The position numbers and the translations under genes are program-made. Shown here one piece after another: positions 36,271 to 48,973 of a stretch of 64,000 nucleotides of DNA. This DNA comes from Steinernema hermaphroditum (Eukaryota > Nematoda > Chromadorea > Rhabditida > Steinernematidae): assembly GCA_030435675.1 (NCBI GenBank), contig CM059625.1:7750001-7814000 (forward strand), read 5' to 3'. Each line of letters begins with the position of its first letter. Position 1 is the first letter of the stretch. A model generated the notes under the pieces. That model saw nothing but the letters and a program-made list of their open reading frames with translations, was not told the origin of the DNA and did no database searches.

Positions 36271-39200
36271 GCCTCCTAAAAGCACAATGCACGAATTCAA
36301 CACAACGATGACTTACTCAGCCGCAGTAGTTATGCCTTAGTTTTCTGCAGAAGACAGAAAAGGAGGGCGGATGGCGCCTAGGTGATTGTAACCTGGAATT
36401 AGAAGTAAGTGTGAGCACAGGATGCTGAGAAGGAAATCAAAGCGACACGAATCAAAACGCCAAAACACAGAATGTCAAACGACAGGCCATTTAGTGAGAC
36501 ATGTATGTTTAAGAAAACCAGTATTTCCTTTGGAGTGAGTGTCTTTAGAAAGTAAGAAACAGTAAACATTAACATCTACGAAAAAGGACGAAGAGTTTGT
36601 CGGGAGGAAGGTATGCAAATAGTAGTCAGAGTCTGTAGCTGTGCCCGCTTTTAACGTTCCATTTCATGTCAAAACAAGTTCCTTCTATTGCAGATTGCTT
36701 TAGTTGAAAAAATGAGTCGCTGAATTTAGAAGTAACGTGAATGAATCAAAAATAGACAGGTTTACTGATTAAAGACGCGTTGAAAAGGCGGAATTGACCG
36801 CAAACAGATCAGAGAAATGAACGATGGCGCGTGTAAACGTCGACTTCAGCATCACCAGGAGCGGCGCGAAAGTGGCTGGTGGCAATGCACGAATGCTTTA
36901 CCAGACAGTCATGAACAAACATCTACAATAGGCATCTGTAGGGCAGAGTAGGACCGCGAAAACATGAACGTACGCATGCACTCAACGCTGGCAAACGAGA
37001 ATTGGCGGCCAATAGGCGAGCACGGCGATTCGTCGGGAGGTGCCTTTGGCTATTAATCTAGTTCTGTTCCGCAAATCACTTCGCAACTCCGTCGTCACAA
37101 CTGTGGTCGAAGCTTCCGACGCGGTAATGGACTCGTACAAAAAGTGGAGGGCAATAAGTGTGGTAGCGCAATCATTTGTCGGGACACGTACAATTACGCA
37201 CAAATTGCTTTTTCACTTGTTACTTAACTTCAACTAGTTTCAGCGCTATGGTTGCCGACAGTGACCTTGAGGCGTGTGTATACAAACAACAGCACTCAAC
37301 TCAAAAATGAAATAGTCGGCGCGACATTGGGTGAATGAGGGCCCAAATGAGGTACTATCGACTGCAACACCCCATAAACTCGATGACACCATGAAGTAAT
37401 GGTCGCAACGACCGCTGGGACAAATTACAGTTTTCAAGCTCTAAGCCTTTTACGATTTTTCGCAAGCGGAAAAAACAACTGTAAACAGACGATCATTCCG
37501 ACGGAATCACATGGCTAAGCACGAAAACTTGTTCCGACTCCACAATTTCAGTGATCATAAAATGACACCGCAAACCGTACATACAGATTTGCATGAAGTG
37601 GCATTGGGTGAGAGGCGATTCTGAACAGAGCGACCAGCCGGCGAATTGACTTAGTTTTGTCATAAACAAGGCGCATCAGCCTCTTGCCGCAATAAAGACT
37701 TTTGTAACGACCTGGGAGGCGCGAAGCGTCTGGCATGCCGCCAGTCGTTGTTTTTTCTCAGGCTACCGTAATCCAAGCCAAAGACATGTGGCCAAAGGGG
37801 ACCTGATCGGATGTGCACTACGACAGACAATCGATTTGAAGTGGTGCTTGATAACGCGTATCCTTGCTACAGCTGAACAACACCACCATGTGGCATCTGC
37901 GACTTAGAATGTCGCTGCCCAGACAGGTTTGAGCACTTGCTCATGTGCAGTATCACTCACCCTGATTGAAAGTGCGGTGACTTTATTACGACGTCTCAAT
38001 TGTGAATGTGCTGTTTCTGCATTAAACTCTAAAGTTCCTTAGAGGCCTGAAGAGCTGCCGGCAGCTTTTGTGCTCGCTGGAAACACAAACCAAAGGAAGT
38101 GGTACCTCAGCAACTGTTGCAGATTCTTTTCAGATGACGTTGTTGGAGTGGTATAAAGAAAACACCACTAATCAAGGAACGCGGAAAGGGAAAGCATTTT
38201 CCGGCTATCCCATCAATCATTTCATTTTTAAACCGCAATTTCAATTGAAAAACAGTTTTGACCCACTAAGGGGCACGAGTGCGCGATGACAGCCGAAATC
38301 GTCATTGGAACCGAGAGGGCGCGAAAGGCGGCGGTGAAGTTGCCTTCGCAATTAAGGCGATCATTTCCGATACACGAGCCAGAGTGCTTGAGGAGGTGAG
38401 GGCGCGTGACCGATATTGGCTTCCCGTCGAAAGCTGCGATGACGATGCTGTGTGAACTTTGGCTATCGCAACGTTTTTACGAGGGATTCCCCCGGCTATG
38501 CCACGCCCACTGAGCCGTGCTGCAGAGTTAAAAAGCGCGAAAAGGTTTTCATGATGCAACTGACTGAGGGAGATCTTTGAAGTCGTAATGCATTCGTCGA
38601 GGCAAAAAGACTTATTCACTTTTGCAATGCACGAGCGGGAGAGCACTCAATTACACGAACTACCGAAAGGGTGCTACGAGTACGCATGATGAGAAGTCTA
38701 AGTCCACGAGCGAAAAAGCTAATTGCCAAATGAAAAGCTTTCTCTGTGGAAAAAGTCTCCATTTATAGAATGAAGGACACCAAAACGAAAGTCGTTCCAC
38801 TCAGCGCGTTTCCAAACACGCGGCTTTTGTAATTGTTACAATGCCGACAGAAACGTTATAAAAAGTGAAGAATGCATCTGATCGCCGACGCTGACAAAGC
38901 CCGCATTTCCATATCGCCGCCCGCGATCACAGAAGAGTGCTTTTTAAAAATCACATCGTCTTGCAGCAACACTGATCATCGCTTTCACGCCGACGCCGTG
39001 GCGCCGATGCAGACGGCGGCACAAGGCGACGTCACGTTACACAAAGGGCCAGCTTTGCCCACTCGCACTGGCGCATCAAAATGCACAGTGTTGTTCAAAG
39101 GCACTCACAACACAACGACTCAGGATATCGCATTTCGCTCAATCAGACTTTTGCAATTTTGGGGCAGATGGGACAACAACAAAGTGTTATTAAAGTTCAT

Positions 39201-39612
39201 CCTGCAGCATGAAGATTATGATATGCCGAAGTCTTTGACTGTCGCCGCATAATGTACGTCAAGTTGAGGATTTGTGGAGCAACATTCCCACATTCGTTGG
39301 CCCTTGTGGCCGCATAGCCACTGGTTGTTTCGCTTCCTCTTCGTCTGCTTCATTTCGTGTGCCTCTGACCCTTCGTGGTAATTCCCTCCTTTTAAACGTT
39401 TGCTGCATGTGGGCCGTTCACAGCCAAGTCGCCGTTTTTCCCTTGGCACGAAAGCCCCACTGGCCACTTCTCGCTCGCCATTTTCGTCTCTAATATTTCG
39501 AAGCGCTCGTTCGCTGGTCCTTATTTCCGTCTTTTTGCGGCTTACCTAACTTTTGGCTTCGTTCGCAAAGTGGTGATTTGTGTTGTTTTGTAGATCCACC
39601 ATTACGAAGCAC
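36271..39612. other. Intergenic, about 3.3 kb
   Basis: Lies between the starts of the minus-strand SLC6 gene and the plus-strand MADF gene, so it should hold both promoters. A 126-codon frame at 38872-39252 begins with ATG but shows no family motif, and I do not call it a gene. Nothing else is supported. Confidence 0.4.
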
Positions 39613-40537
39613 ATGAATGGACACAAAAAAGCCTTGCTCATCGAAGCTGTGAAATCGCGGCCGGTTCTTTGGAACGTCAACGATGAGACATATCAGAAAA
39701 ATCGAAATAAGTGCCATATCTGGTCGGACATCGAACGATCTTTGCAAATCAACGAACCGCTCTACTCCGGTACGCCACTTTCTGCTTTTTCGCTGAGCCG
39801 GCTCTCTCGCTTAGGACTGAAGGCGAAAGAGTGTTGGCGCTATCTGCGGAAAAAGTATTTCGAAGAGAAGATTCGACTGGCGGGCAATCCACAGTCAACG
39901 CCATCATTCACTCTCTACTCCCAACTCAGCTTCCTCGACTCGACAACGTCAAACCGTCTCGACTGCAGCAGGTTGTGTAATTGCCTTCTTCGGATGTTTT
40001 GGTCAGTCGAACTTGTTTTTATCTAACAGGAATACTATTGAACAAAGTTCTTCCGACGTCGGCGGCGCGAACAATCAATGGGCCTCATCGATCACCGCGG
40101 ATATGAAACCGAAATCGTCCTTTGCGGCTGGAGATAATGTTATTAACTTCGAGGCCGTGTCGACCGAACCCATCATACCAAAGTTGCTGGTTCTTGCGAC
40201 ACAACAACTCACTCAGAGTAATCGATTTCACCGTACAAAACATGGAGAACGACGGTGTTTAGACGCACAATACCCGTACCCGAGTCCGTCGGTCAGTTTC
40301 GACGAAATGACGGACAGTCTCATGCGATCGGCACAAGCACTGGAAAGAATGTCCGATTTGTTCCGAAAGTTGAACGCCGACCGGAACTTCTTGTTCTTCG
40401 TCGGTGTGCTCGAGGAACTGAACGCCCTTCCGCCGCTCCAACAGGAGCAATTGAAACTCTCAATTCAGAAAACGATCTCCGACTTGAAGGATCAGCTTTT
40501 GTCATCAAATGGCATAATTCCCTCGCTAAACACTTAA
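39613..40537 (+). CDS. MADF/BESS-type DNA-binding protein
   Basis: Three exons: 39613-39769, 39815-39971, 40030-40537; 822 nt, 273 residues. The MADF domain (residues ~8-95) has LLIEAVKSRPVLWNVNDETY, RNKCHIWSDIERSL and, across the first 45-nt intron, CWRYLRKKYFEEK; the Trp and basic positions fit this Myb/SANT-like fold. The C-terminal 40 residues (FLFFVGVLEELNALPPLQQE, LKLSIQKTISDLKDQLL) look like a BESS motif, used for protein interaction. A role as a sequence-specific transcription regulator is inferred from the family. The middle is low complexity. GTTTTGTAG ends at 39593, 19 bases before the ATG. Confidence 0.8.
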
Positions 40538-40886
40538 TTGTAATGTACTTTAAATACGTTGCAAGCACTTCAGCTTCATTGACCTTAAATAGAGACACAG
40601 AGGAGTTGCCCGCCGGCTGCTCAGCTGAGTATTCCAGAGGGAAAAACACTGTTGCTGGATGTTTTTTGAGAGTCTTTGTGAACTGCCTGGTGGTACCTAT
40701 TCGCATAATTACGCAAAATAGGTCGCGTTAAGGGGTTCTCTCGACAATGCTCAATCCGTCTACTGCGGTGTCATCGCAAAGTGCACTTGGACGACGCAGT
40801 CTGTGACGAGATATTTTGAACCCATCGCCTAGGCGCGTTTTTCTTATTATGTCCTCAATTCTGCTTTAGCTGCAGAAGGCTTTATA

Positions 40887-42000
40887 ATGCGGGGCTTGGC
40901 CGAGGCTAAGCGACGTCAACTCGAAGGCGACGACTTTCGACGTCTGGCTTTCGTCGGAACGCTCATCTCCACTTTCACTTTGTTGAACGCCATCGTGATT
41001 GTGCCCATGCTCTATGGTTATGCGCAATACACACATGCTCTTCTCCAGGAAGAACTAGATTACTGCTTGCTTCAGACAGACCTTCTCTGGGCTGAATACG
41101 ACAAGGTCTGATTGTTTTTAGACCACGGTTGAGTGAGGTTCACTTACAGAGCGCCAAGTTCTTCAAGACAAAAAAGAGATTGAAACGGCAATTGTATTAT
41201 GCTTCTTCCGATGAAAGCGCTTCGAGATTTCCAAGCCTTTACCGTAATTACCAAGCAGTTCCGGCCAGTCGTGAGTACCTTCAACAACAACAACACCAAC
41301 AAATACCCAAGTGGATTTTTCGTCCTGACGCTGTAACCCGCCACGAAGAGTCCCTTTCAACCTTCCAGAGTGCGACATGTTGTAGTTGTGGAATTGGTCC
41401 TTATGGACCTGCAGGAGACCCGGGATATGACGGTGTCGATGGTAGAGATGGTATTCCCGGAATGGACGGTTCTCCAGGTGCTGACGCGTACATGCAATAT
41501 GTAAGCAACTCTCTTACGACGACGTTTGTCAGGGAAGCATTTAGATGATGTTCCCGGAAGACTTTTGCTACACGTGCGCAAAAGCTGAGCCGGGACCGCC
41601 TGGAAATCCTGGTCCTCCTGGTTTACGAGGACCTCAAGGTCCAACGGGAATGCCTGGCGATAACGGATTCAGCTCGCCTGGTCCTGAAGGTCCTAAGGGA
41701 GCGCCTGGAAATCCAGGACCTCCTGGAGTGAAAGGACTGCCAGGCGCTCCCGGAGAGGTTATGCACGTCTCTGGACCACCAGGTCCACCCGGACAACCAG
41801 GCCCTGCGGGCGAGCCCGGACTGCCAGGCGCTCCAGGCCGTAGCGGTGCTACTGGCCCGCCGGGGCCATCTGGCGATCCGGGTGTCGATGGAAGCCCTGG
41901 AAGGACAGGAGCACCGGGAAATCCGGGAGTGCCTGGAGATGGAGGAACAAAAGGCCAGTGCAGTCACTGTCCTCACGCACGGACAGCTCCTGGTTACTGA
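40887..42000 (+). CDS. Cuticle collagen (first of tandem pair)
   Basis: Three exons: 40887-41105, 41150-41500, 41545-42000; 1026 nt, 341 residues. The N-terminus has the nematode cuticle collagen domain with one hydrophobic helix ([20 protein letters not shown]) and a downstream furin-like site KKRLKRQ. A CCSCGIG cluster opens the first Gly-X-Y block (about 10 triplets), a second cluster FCYTCAKAE separates it from the main block ([20 protein letters not shown] onward) and the protein ends [13 protein letters not shown]. Such collagens are secreted by hypodermis, trimerise and are disulphide- and tyrosine-crosslinked in the cuticle. GCTTTAG ends at 40870. AATAAA is at 42048-42053. The next gene is a paralogue in the same orientation. 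Confidence 0.92.
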
Positions 42001-42047
42001 TTATTATGTATACATAGACCGCATATTGTCAGAGATTTATGATTACC

Positions 42048-42053
42048 AATAAA
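42048..42053 (+). terminator. Poly(A) signal of first collagen
   Basis: AATAAA 48 nt past the stop codon. The following ~500 bp up to 42567 are the promoter region of the second collagen; a minus-strand frame at 42271-42516 there has no supporting evidence. Confidence 0.6.
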
Positions 42054-42567
42054 CTTGTGACGTTACACATTACTGTCGCTTTCGACTCTTCGTAATCCCC
42101 GCTTAATGATGTCGTTCAGCAGCTCTTGGAAGGAAATGTGCTAAGCAAGACAAAGATAATTACAAGTTGAACAGTGTGCAGTTTGTGATGCATCTCTGTT
42201 AAGAGCCGTTTAGACAGCAATCGTTCTCGGATCTTTTGCGTCGACCGAAACAATGTTCTTGCGAGCGCGATCAAGATGAAAACAACCACTGACTTCGCAC
42301 CCGCAAAATAGGAGATTTGCCGCTGGCATGATAAGAACTAATAGGGCGGCACGACCGTGACAGTTCTCGCGAAATCGAACTTGAATCCTCCTCTTCATCC
42401 GGAATTCCGCGTTTTGTATAAAAGGATGAAGACAGTGTCCAGTAATCGCAGTTTGCGTACCAATTCATATCTGAGCATGCGGTTGCACAGGAACTGTACT
42501 GATTTTCGGGAGCCATTTTGCCTGCTATTTTATTAATTCTGACTTATACATAGCCTTTAGGTACGAG

Positions 42568-43951
42568 ATGGACGAGAAAGACACAAAGAGCCTCATAATT
42601 GAGGCGGAAAGCACTCGGAGGCTCGCCTTTTTCGGAATTCTCATCTCAACTGCCGCCACTCTCACGGCAATCATCTTCGTGCCGATGGTATACAACTACA
42701 TGCAGTATGTGCAGTCGTCTCTCCAACTAGAGGTCGAGTTTTGCCATCACCGTACAGACAACCTATTCGCGGAGTATGCAAAGGTGAGGACCCCGTGGAC
42801 GAACAACTTCGAGGAGATCTTTCAGTACGATCGTGTAAAAGGGGCTGCGGGTCGTCTGAAGAGACAAGCATTCCGATATGGCTACGAAACGCCGAGTCGG
42901 GCATTTGGAGCTGCTACGTACGATGGGGGAGCTGGAGGTGGCGCTGGAGGTGGAGGTGCTGGTGGAGGCGGTGGTGCTGAACCCCCGGCTGCTGCTCCAA
43001 GTACGACTCCAACTTTCTCATTGGAGCCTAATGACTGCGTATTTTACAGCGGCCGCAGTGGAAAGTGCTCCGGCAGCGTCTGCAGGAGGTGCAGGTGGAG
43101 GAGCTGGTGGGGGAGCCGGAAGTGGAGGCGGCGGCGCTGGCGGTGGAGGAGCCGGAGCTGCAAGTGGAGGCGGAGGCGGTGGTGGTGGAGGAGCCGGAGC
43201 TGCAAGTGGAGGCGGAGGCGGTGGCGGTGGAGGAGCAGCAAGCGGAGGTGGCGGCGGTGGCGGTGGCGGTGGAGGCTCATGCTGCAGCTGTGGAATCGGT
43301 GCTGCAGGACCACCAGGAGCTCCTGGAGCTGATGGAGCGCCCGGTAACGTCATCGAAAGGAGCGTTTTTTTCATAGAAACCATTTCAGGAAAAGATGGAT
43401 CTCCTGGCAAAGATGGAGAAGCAGGAGCTGACGGTGAAGCAGCACATGCTGACCAAGGCGAGGTGTGCTTCGAGTGTCCCGATGGACCACCCGGGCCGGC
43501 TGGAAACGCTGGTCCCAAGGGTCCGCCCGGTAGCCCCGGTCCCGACGGAAAGAACGGCGATTCTGCGGCTGGCACTCCAGGACCTCCCGGACCTGCTGGA
43601 GCCCCGGGCAAACCTGGTGGCCCTGGAGAGAAAGGTCCTCCTGGACCTGCTGGACAGGCAAGTACATGCTGCTACGTTCATATTTACAACTTTGTTATTC
43701 AGGTCACAGAAGCGCCTGGAACGCCTGGACCCGCTGGACCTGCTGGACCACCCGGCCCACCGGGACCGGACGGAAAGCCCGGTACAAGCGGAGCTGGACA
43801 ACCCGGACCTCCCGGTCCTGCAGGAGATCCAGGAAAGGACGGTGGCCCCGGAAGCGACGGTCAACCTGGTGGTCCAGGAGAGCTCGGTCCCTCGGGATCA
43901 GGCGGTGGCTGTGACCACTGTCCTCCACCGCGTACGGCGCCTGGTTACTAA
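42568..43951 (+). CDS. Cuticle collagen with long glycine-rich segment (second of tandem pair)
   Basis: Five exons: 42568-42783, 42826-43000, 43050-43343, 43389-43657, 43703-43951; 1203 nt, 400 residues. The membrane-anchor helix ([20 protein letters not shown]) and furin-like GRLKRQ match the first collagen. Between the anchor and the first CCSCGIG cluster lies about 100 residues of mostly Gly with Ala and Ser (runs of up to ~11 Gly), which is not standard. The Gly-X-Y blocks follow, separated by VCFECPDG, and the end [13 protein letters not shown] matches its neighbour. Joining exons 3-4 restores unbroken triplets. Intron 4 (43658-43702) has a GC donor. Tandem duplication is the obvious origin. 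AATAAA is at 44017-44022. Confidence 0.9.
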
Positions 43952-44016
43952 GTTGCGATCGACCTTTGTGATACTGAGTTTTGGGGCAATAGTTGTGCAT
44001 CGCTGCGATTGTGCGA

Positions 44017-44022
44017 AATAAA
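44017..44022 (+). terminator. Poly(A) signal of second collagen
   Basis: AATAAA 66 nt past the stop codon at 43951. Confidence 0.55.
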
Positions 44023-46286
44023 CAACGTGATATTCTGACTGGTCTTTGAAAATCCACGAGACGCGATCTTTGTAGCATCGCGTAGTTCTCTCTGTCAATA
44101 GGAAAACTTTTCCCTTGCAGTGTTGCGGACACAGCGGTTCTTAGCAGGATACACATGACTGTTCTCCAATGGTGATTGCTCCATATATCCTTTTTTAGCA
44201 AACAGCCCTGTCTCCACACCGGTTCTTGTGCACCGATGATGTCGCCAACGATAATTTCCATTGCTATGTCGATGATCGCAAACTGAGAACCACCGGAGTC
44301 CCCTAACCACACTTTGCTGTAAAGTGTTCAGAGAGAAGGACATGACAGCAGATTGACTCATTGAAGTGACAATTTGTTAGGAATTTAACTGTTTGGCTCA
44401 ATTAATCGAAACCCCTGTTGCGATCTAATTGCGATCGTGACACTTCGCATTTTAGGTTTCCAAACCTCTTTAAGAACTGCTGTAACAAGAAGCGAAGCAC
44501 TAACGAGAGCGAATTCGTTGAACCGTTCAATCAGCGCGTAAAAAGTTGTGCAAGCGCGAAAATCCGGCTGCCGACAGAGATCAAAATCCATTCAGTTCGT
44601 TTTGTTTCATTACAAGTAGTACAATGTTTTCTGCTGCATAACGTCTCTACGACATACGGTACGGTAAATTAAAAATCTTTTGACTCATAAAATAAGGTCG
44701 TAAAATAAAAGAAAATATTCTTTCCATCGGGAACGTGATTGCCGTTCCGGAAAAACAGAAACTGCTTTTCTGTAATATTTTTCGGCATTGCAGTGATAAT
44801 TGATGTTTGCATATCTAGCCTTTGCAGAATAGCAAAGGCTTTTCGTTGTTACAATGCGTTCAAGGTTAGCTCTTCCCGAAGTTCACCCGTGCGGTATCGC
44901 TCCTCCGGCGTTGTACCCCTGAGCACGATTAGAAAAATGATAATCGTTTGACATCGCCCAATTGCGGTTCTGCGTGCGTCACAACATTCTCACAGGGTCA
45001 CGGTAAATTGAACCTTCAGGAGAGTGGCGACTGACGACTGGCTTCTGTCTCTCATCGAAGGCTGAAGCCGCATAAACGTGGCCCGGACGCTTTGCGACAA
45101 GCCTCTGTTATGGGCGGCATTTGCTTTGTGTGGAGAGAAAACGCCACCGCAGTTTCATAAAGTGACGAATTCAGAAGACGGAATAAATTGTTTGAATTAG
45201 ACGTTGTATATTTAAAGCGAACGCCACGATCTTTCTCTATCGTTGTGTGGCGTCTCGCCGTCGCTTACACCACACGTTCGACAGGTTTTTTACAATTAGT
45301 GGAATGTTATTTTTCGCTGTTTTATAAAAAAGATTTTGACCTTCTTGTTTGAGGTGTAAGATCCTTTGTTCTTTGATCGTCTATCTCGCTATCACCAAAA
45401 GCGGTTTTCGCCCCAATTGGACAATTACGGACACAAGTATAAAACGACTTTTTAGAAGCAGCTGAAGAAATATCGTAATCTCCTGCAAAAGTTTTTGCAC
45501 TTTTGACGTCAGTCCTTTGACGATCTCAAAATTCTCGCAATTTCTTTTATCATCAATAACTTTTTGGTCGTCTAAGGTAGTTCAACGATAAAAGATGTCT
45601 TCGCCATCGATCAAATGTGCTCTGGACGAAGGTGTTTCCGCCGAGTGCGCGAGAGAGTGCGTAGCAGGGATATACAATTAGATTCTCATACTCAGATTCT
45701 TGTTCACAGCGCTCCGACTTCATATAAATGAACCAGAGCGATTCATTCGGCGTGTCTTCACGTGCATCTGGTCGACAACGCGTCAGGGTCTTCAACTGCT
45801 CGTTTGCGGCGCGCATGCACTGGCGACGCTGTTTGACGAACGTCTAAGGGTGGTCCGTTTCAAATCGCGGATACTTGCGTCATTTCCTAATAACACTGCT
45901 TGTCGCCGTGGAGTTTTACAATTTTTTCTTTCCGAACGTATGGTTCCAACTGGAAACTGGATGGGTTCAGCGCAAAGACCGATGTTCCTGTTAGTCAAAC
46001 GTTTTCGTTAACTTCGCCACTGGGAAACGCGCATACCCGAAAAATTTTTGAGCCTGCGAAGGTGGGACGTTGTAAAGTGCTCCACTGCCGCTTGCCGTGA
46101 CTATTTAAAGACCGTTTTACCTATCGGCTAAGTAACTTGCTAGGGCGGGTATCTGTCCCCTCTTCTCCGTTCATTCGTGTCCTGTCTCTCCTTTGGTGTA
46201 CCGTTTTTTGGCGTTGATGACCACTCGACTTTTAGACAAAGAACACCTCGTTCTAATTCCTTCCACAGGTGTATTATTCCTCGACC
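44023..46286. other. Intergenic, about 2.2 kb
   Basis: No supported gene. Short frames on both strands lack family motifs and consistent splice signals. The 3' end should contain the promoter of the SLC2-like gene, whose acceptor (CCTTCCACAG) ends at 46269. Confidence 0.4.
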
Positions 46287-48055
46287 ATGATTTCGACATG
46301 GCACATTATCAAACTCTTCGTGATATGTTCCATCCTGACTTCTATCACCAATTTCCCCTCGGGTTTCACGAACTCATCAGTTAACACTGCCGTCAACGAG
46401 CTAAAGAGGTTCATCAACGAGTCGTACACTCTGCGTGGATGGAACGTCGACGAAACCGGCTACTCCCTCATTCGAAGCACGACACTCAACTGTTGGTTTG
46501 TGGCACAGGTCTTTGGAGCGGTCCTCTCCCCCATTGTCACCGACCTGTACGGAAGAAAGCGTACGCTTCCCTCTGCTTCAGTTGAATCATGTGCTTCTTT
46601 CAGTTGCCTATCTCTACTCCACGGCTGTCATGACCTTTGCATCAGCACTACAGTATGTGGCCACCATCACAAATCTTCCCGAATTGCTCATTATCGGACG
46701 GTCGCTCACGGCGCTCTGCTCACCCCTCAGCGATGCGGCCCTCATCTTGTATCTGCAGGTACTCTCTGCATTTCTGCATCCTTTCGTCATAAAGACCACA
46801 ATTGAAGGAATGCTCTCCAATTGAGTTCCGTGGCATGTTCAGCTTCTTGGGTGAGATCGGCTATGGATCGATGTGTGTTTTGGGAATGGTTATGGGGATG
46901 AATGGTGTTCTGGGAGATTCACTACCTCGAATGCTGGGTGTTTCGATCATTCCCGGTGTGCTATCCATCATCTTTCTCTTCTTTATTCCGGATACACCAA
47001 AGTTCCTCATGATCACAAGGTAATCCTTCTTTTGAAAGCGCCCCCATTCGACTCGTGCTGTCTCAGAAACGACAGACAAGCAGCGTTGAAGTCGCTCGAG
47101 TACTTCCAAGGACCGAAGAAGGAAAACGAAAAGCTGTTAGAAGACTACTTACGGGAAGCCAACAACGACGACTCTTCGAAGAGGTCTTCGATCAAGGTAA
47201 TGAAGGAAGATGGACTACGAACAGCGTCCTTTTTCAGGAGATCTTCTCTACTTGGCACCTCCGCCATGCCGTTTTCCTCGCCTGTGCCGTCCTCGTCCTC
47301 ACACTTTCCTTTTACCCTATTCTTCAGTCTTCGACTTATTTCTTCATCTCTACGGACATCCCAGGGTACATTGTACCTTTCTCGCCACGTTCATCCTTTT
47401 TTTTCAGTGACATCGCCGAGGCTTCGTCCACTTTAATGATGGTCGTGTTCACCCTTGCGTGCATGCTGGGTACATTCTTTATCGACCGATACCCCCGAAG
47501 ATTCCTGGTAATCACCTTCGGAGCCATTTCCAACTTCTTCCTTTGCGTATTTGTCGTTTGTGCGGTGATGTCCAAGTATGCCTGGTGGGTGAAGTACGGC
47601 TGTCTGGCGTCTCTCTTCAGTTACGCAATCTCATTTGGGTAACTTTAAGCTCAGCCAATCCAGCTACATTCACGATTGCAGCATGGTTCTCGGTCCGATC
47701 TCGTGGTTCGTAGCCCCAGAACTTGTCGCCCAAAAACACCGATCTAACGTCTTCTGTCTTTGCTATGCAATCAACAACGTCCTCATCGCCATCACCAACT
47801 TCATTACAGTTCCAACGTTTGACGTAAGCCAACAGCTCCACACAACGATTAGGAAAACCTCTGTTGCAGATTATCGGAGCTTACACCCTCATTCCCTTGT
47901 TCATTATTCCATCGTGCTTATGTCTCGTATTCATCTACTTCTACTTGCCGGAAACCCTCGGCAGAGAAACACACGAGATTGTGGCTTCGATGCGAAGAAA
48001 ACGAATGAGGGACGTCGAGTCCCGCGATTCTGATTCCAACCTGGAGAAGTACTAA
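46287..48055 (+). CDS. SLC2 (GLUT)-like major facilitator transporter
   Basis: Eight exons: 46287-46560, 46604-46758, 46808-47019, 47067-47196, 47238-47365, 47408-47638, 47682-47823, 47870-48055; 1458 nt, 485 residues. Twelve hydrophobic helices can be counted. Family landmarks are DLYGRKL between TM2 and TM3, FRGMFSFLGEIGYG in TM4-5, a central loop after FIPDTPKFLMITR (the PESPR position), DRYPRRF between TM8 and TM9, GPISWFVAPEL in TM10 and the end-of-TM12 motif YLPETLGRETHEI. These place it near the sugar transporters of SLC2. The TM7 QLSGIN motif of hexose carriers is replaced by TLSFYPILQSS, so the substrate may not be glucose. It is convergent with the synaptotagmin gene. Confidence 0.85.
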
Positions 48056-48973
48056 CGTCCACACGTCCACTTCTTCCGCTTGTCAGTCCAGTAAAGGCTC
48101 CAACTAGTCGAGCTCATCGGATGTTATTGCACACCACCGTAGATCTATTTATTGCACGAGGTCGAAGCATTTTGTTTCAGTGTCATTCTGTCCTGTCCTT
48201 GACATCTCCGAAATTCCTTCTCATTGTTCTTTGTTTAGTCCACGCTACCGTTCGCAGACCAAAACCTTCGGATCGAGTCCCGTGAGCGGTCAATTCCCGA
48301 TTGACCACTGCCATAAGATCCGATTTGTGAACGCGCGATCGAAGATTGCTTTTCCAAACGTCATCGACTAGTGCATGCTCTTAGAAGACGTTTCTACCCC
48401 TCTGATCTCGTCATTTTCCATTCTTCCATGCTCAAAATCGTTCTGTCATGTGCTCGCCGCCGTTCATCGCTTGAATGATCTAATGATTCCCCTCTCCGTT
48501 GTTTGTACATTTCCTGACGACTCGTCTTCGACGAATAACGATGATGCAATGTCTCTGGCCTTTCACGGGATACACGCGCTCAGAACGTGGTTCACCTAAG
48601 TCACATGGCATCTATACCCTTCACAGGTGTTTTCTAATCGATAAACTTCGGCGTGGCCTCGGAATGTTGTTTTGATCGCTAGTTGGTCAATCAAGAATCT
48701 GGTTTCATTCGGACGCCTCCGTCCAAGGAAGCGAGTCGGAAAAAGTATTGTGTTACCGTACAGTGCATTTTCGATATCAGCTGATATGATTAACCGTTCC
48801 ATGATTAACGACAAGAGATGTTGTTTAAGGGCATGTTATTTGAAAGTGCGTCGTTAAAATTAAGAAAAGCGAGCTCTGAAAGTAATCAGAGCAAGTGTAC
48901 TTTATTGTCACCGACAATGATCGAACGGCAAATAGTTGGGAGAATACCTTATTTACATTGAACGATATCGTCG
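48056..48973. other. Intergenic between convergent genes
   Basis: Carries the 3' UTRs of the SLC2-like gene (+) and the synaptotagmin (-). No coding signal on either strand beyond short open frames. Confidence 0.4.

Noticed and set aside
38872..39252. 126-codon plus-strand frame
   Set aside because: ATG start and open, but no motif, no flanking splice or poly(A) signal, and residue mix typical of chance.
42271..42516. 81-codon minus-strand frame in the collagen promoter
   Set aside because: No family features and it overlaps the likely promoter of the second collagen.
43018..43611. 197-codon Pro-rich minus-strand frame
   Set aside because: It is the antisense of Gly-X-Y and poly-Gly codons; the plus-strand collagen is unequivocal.
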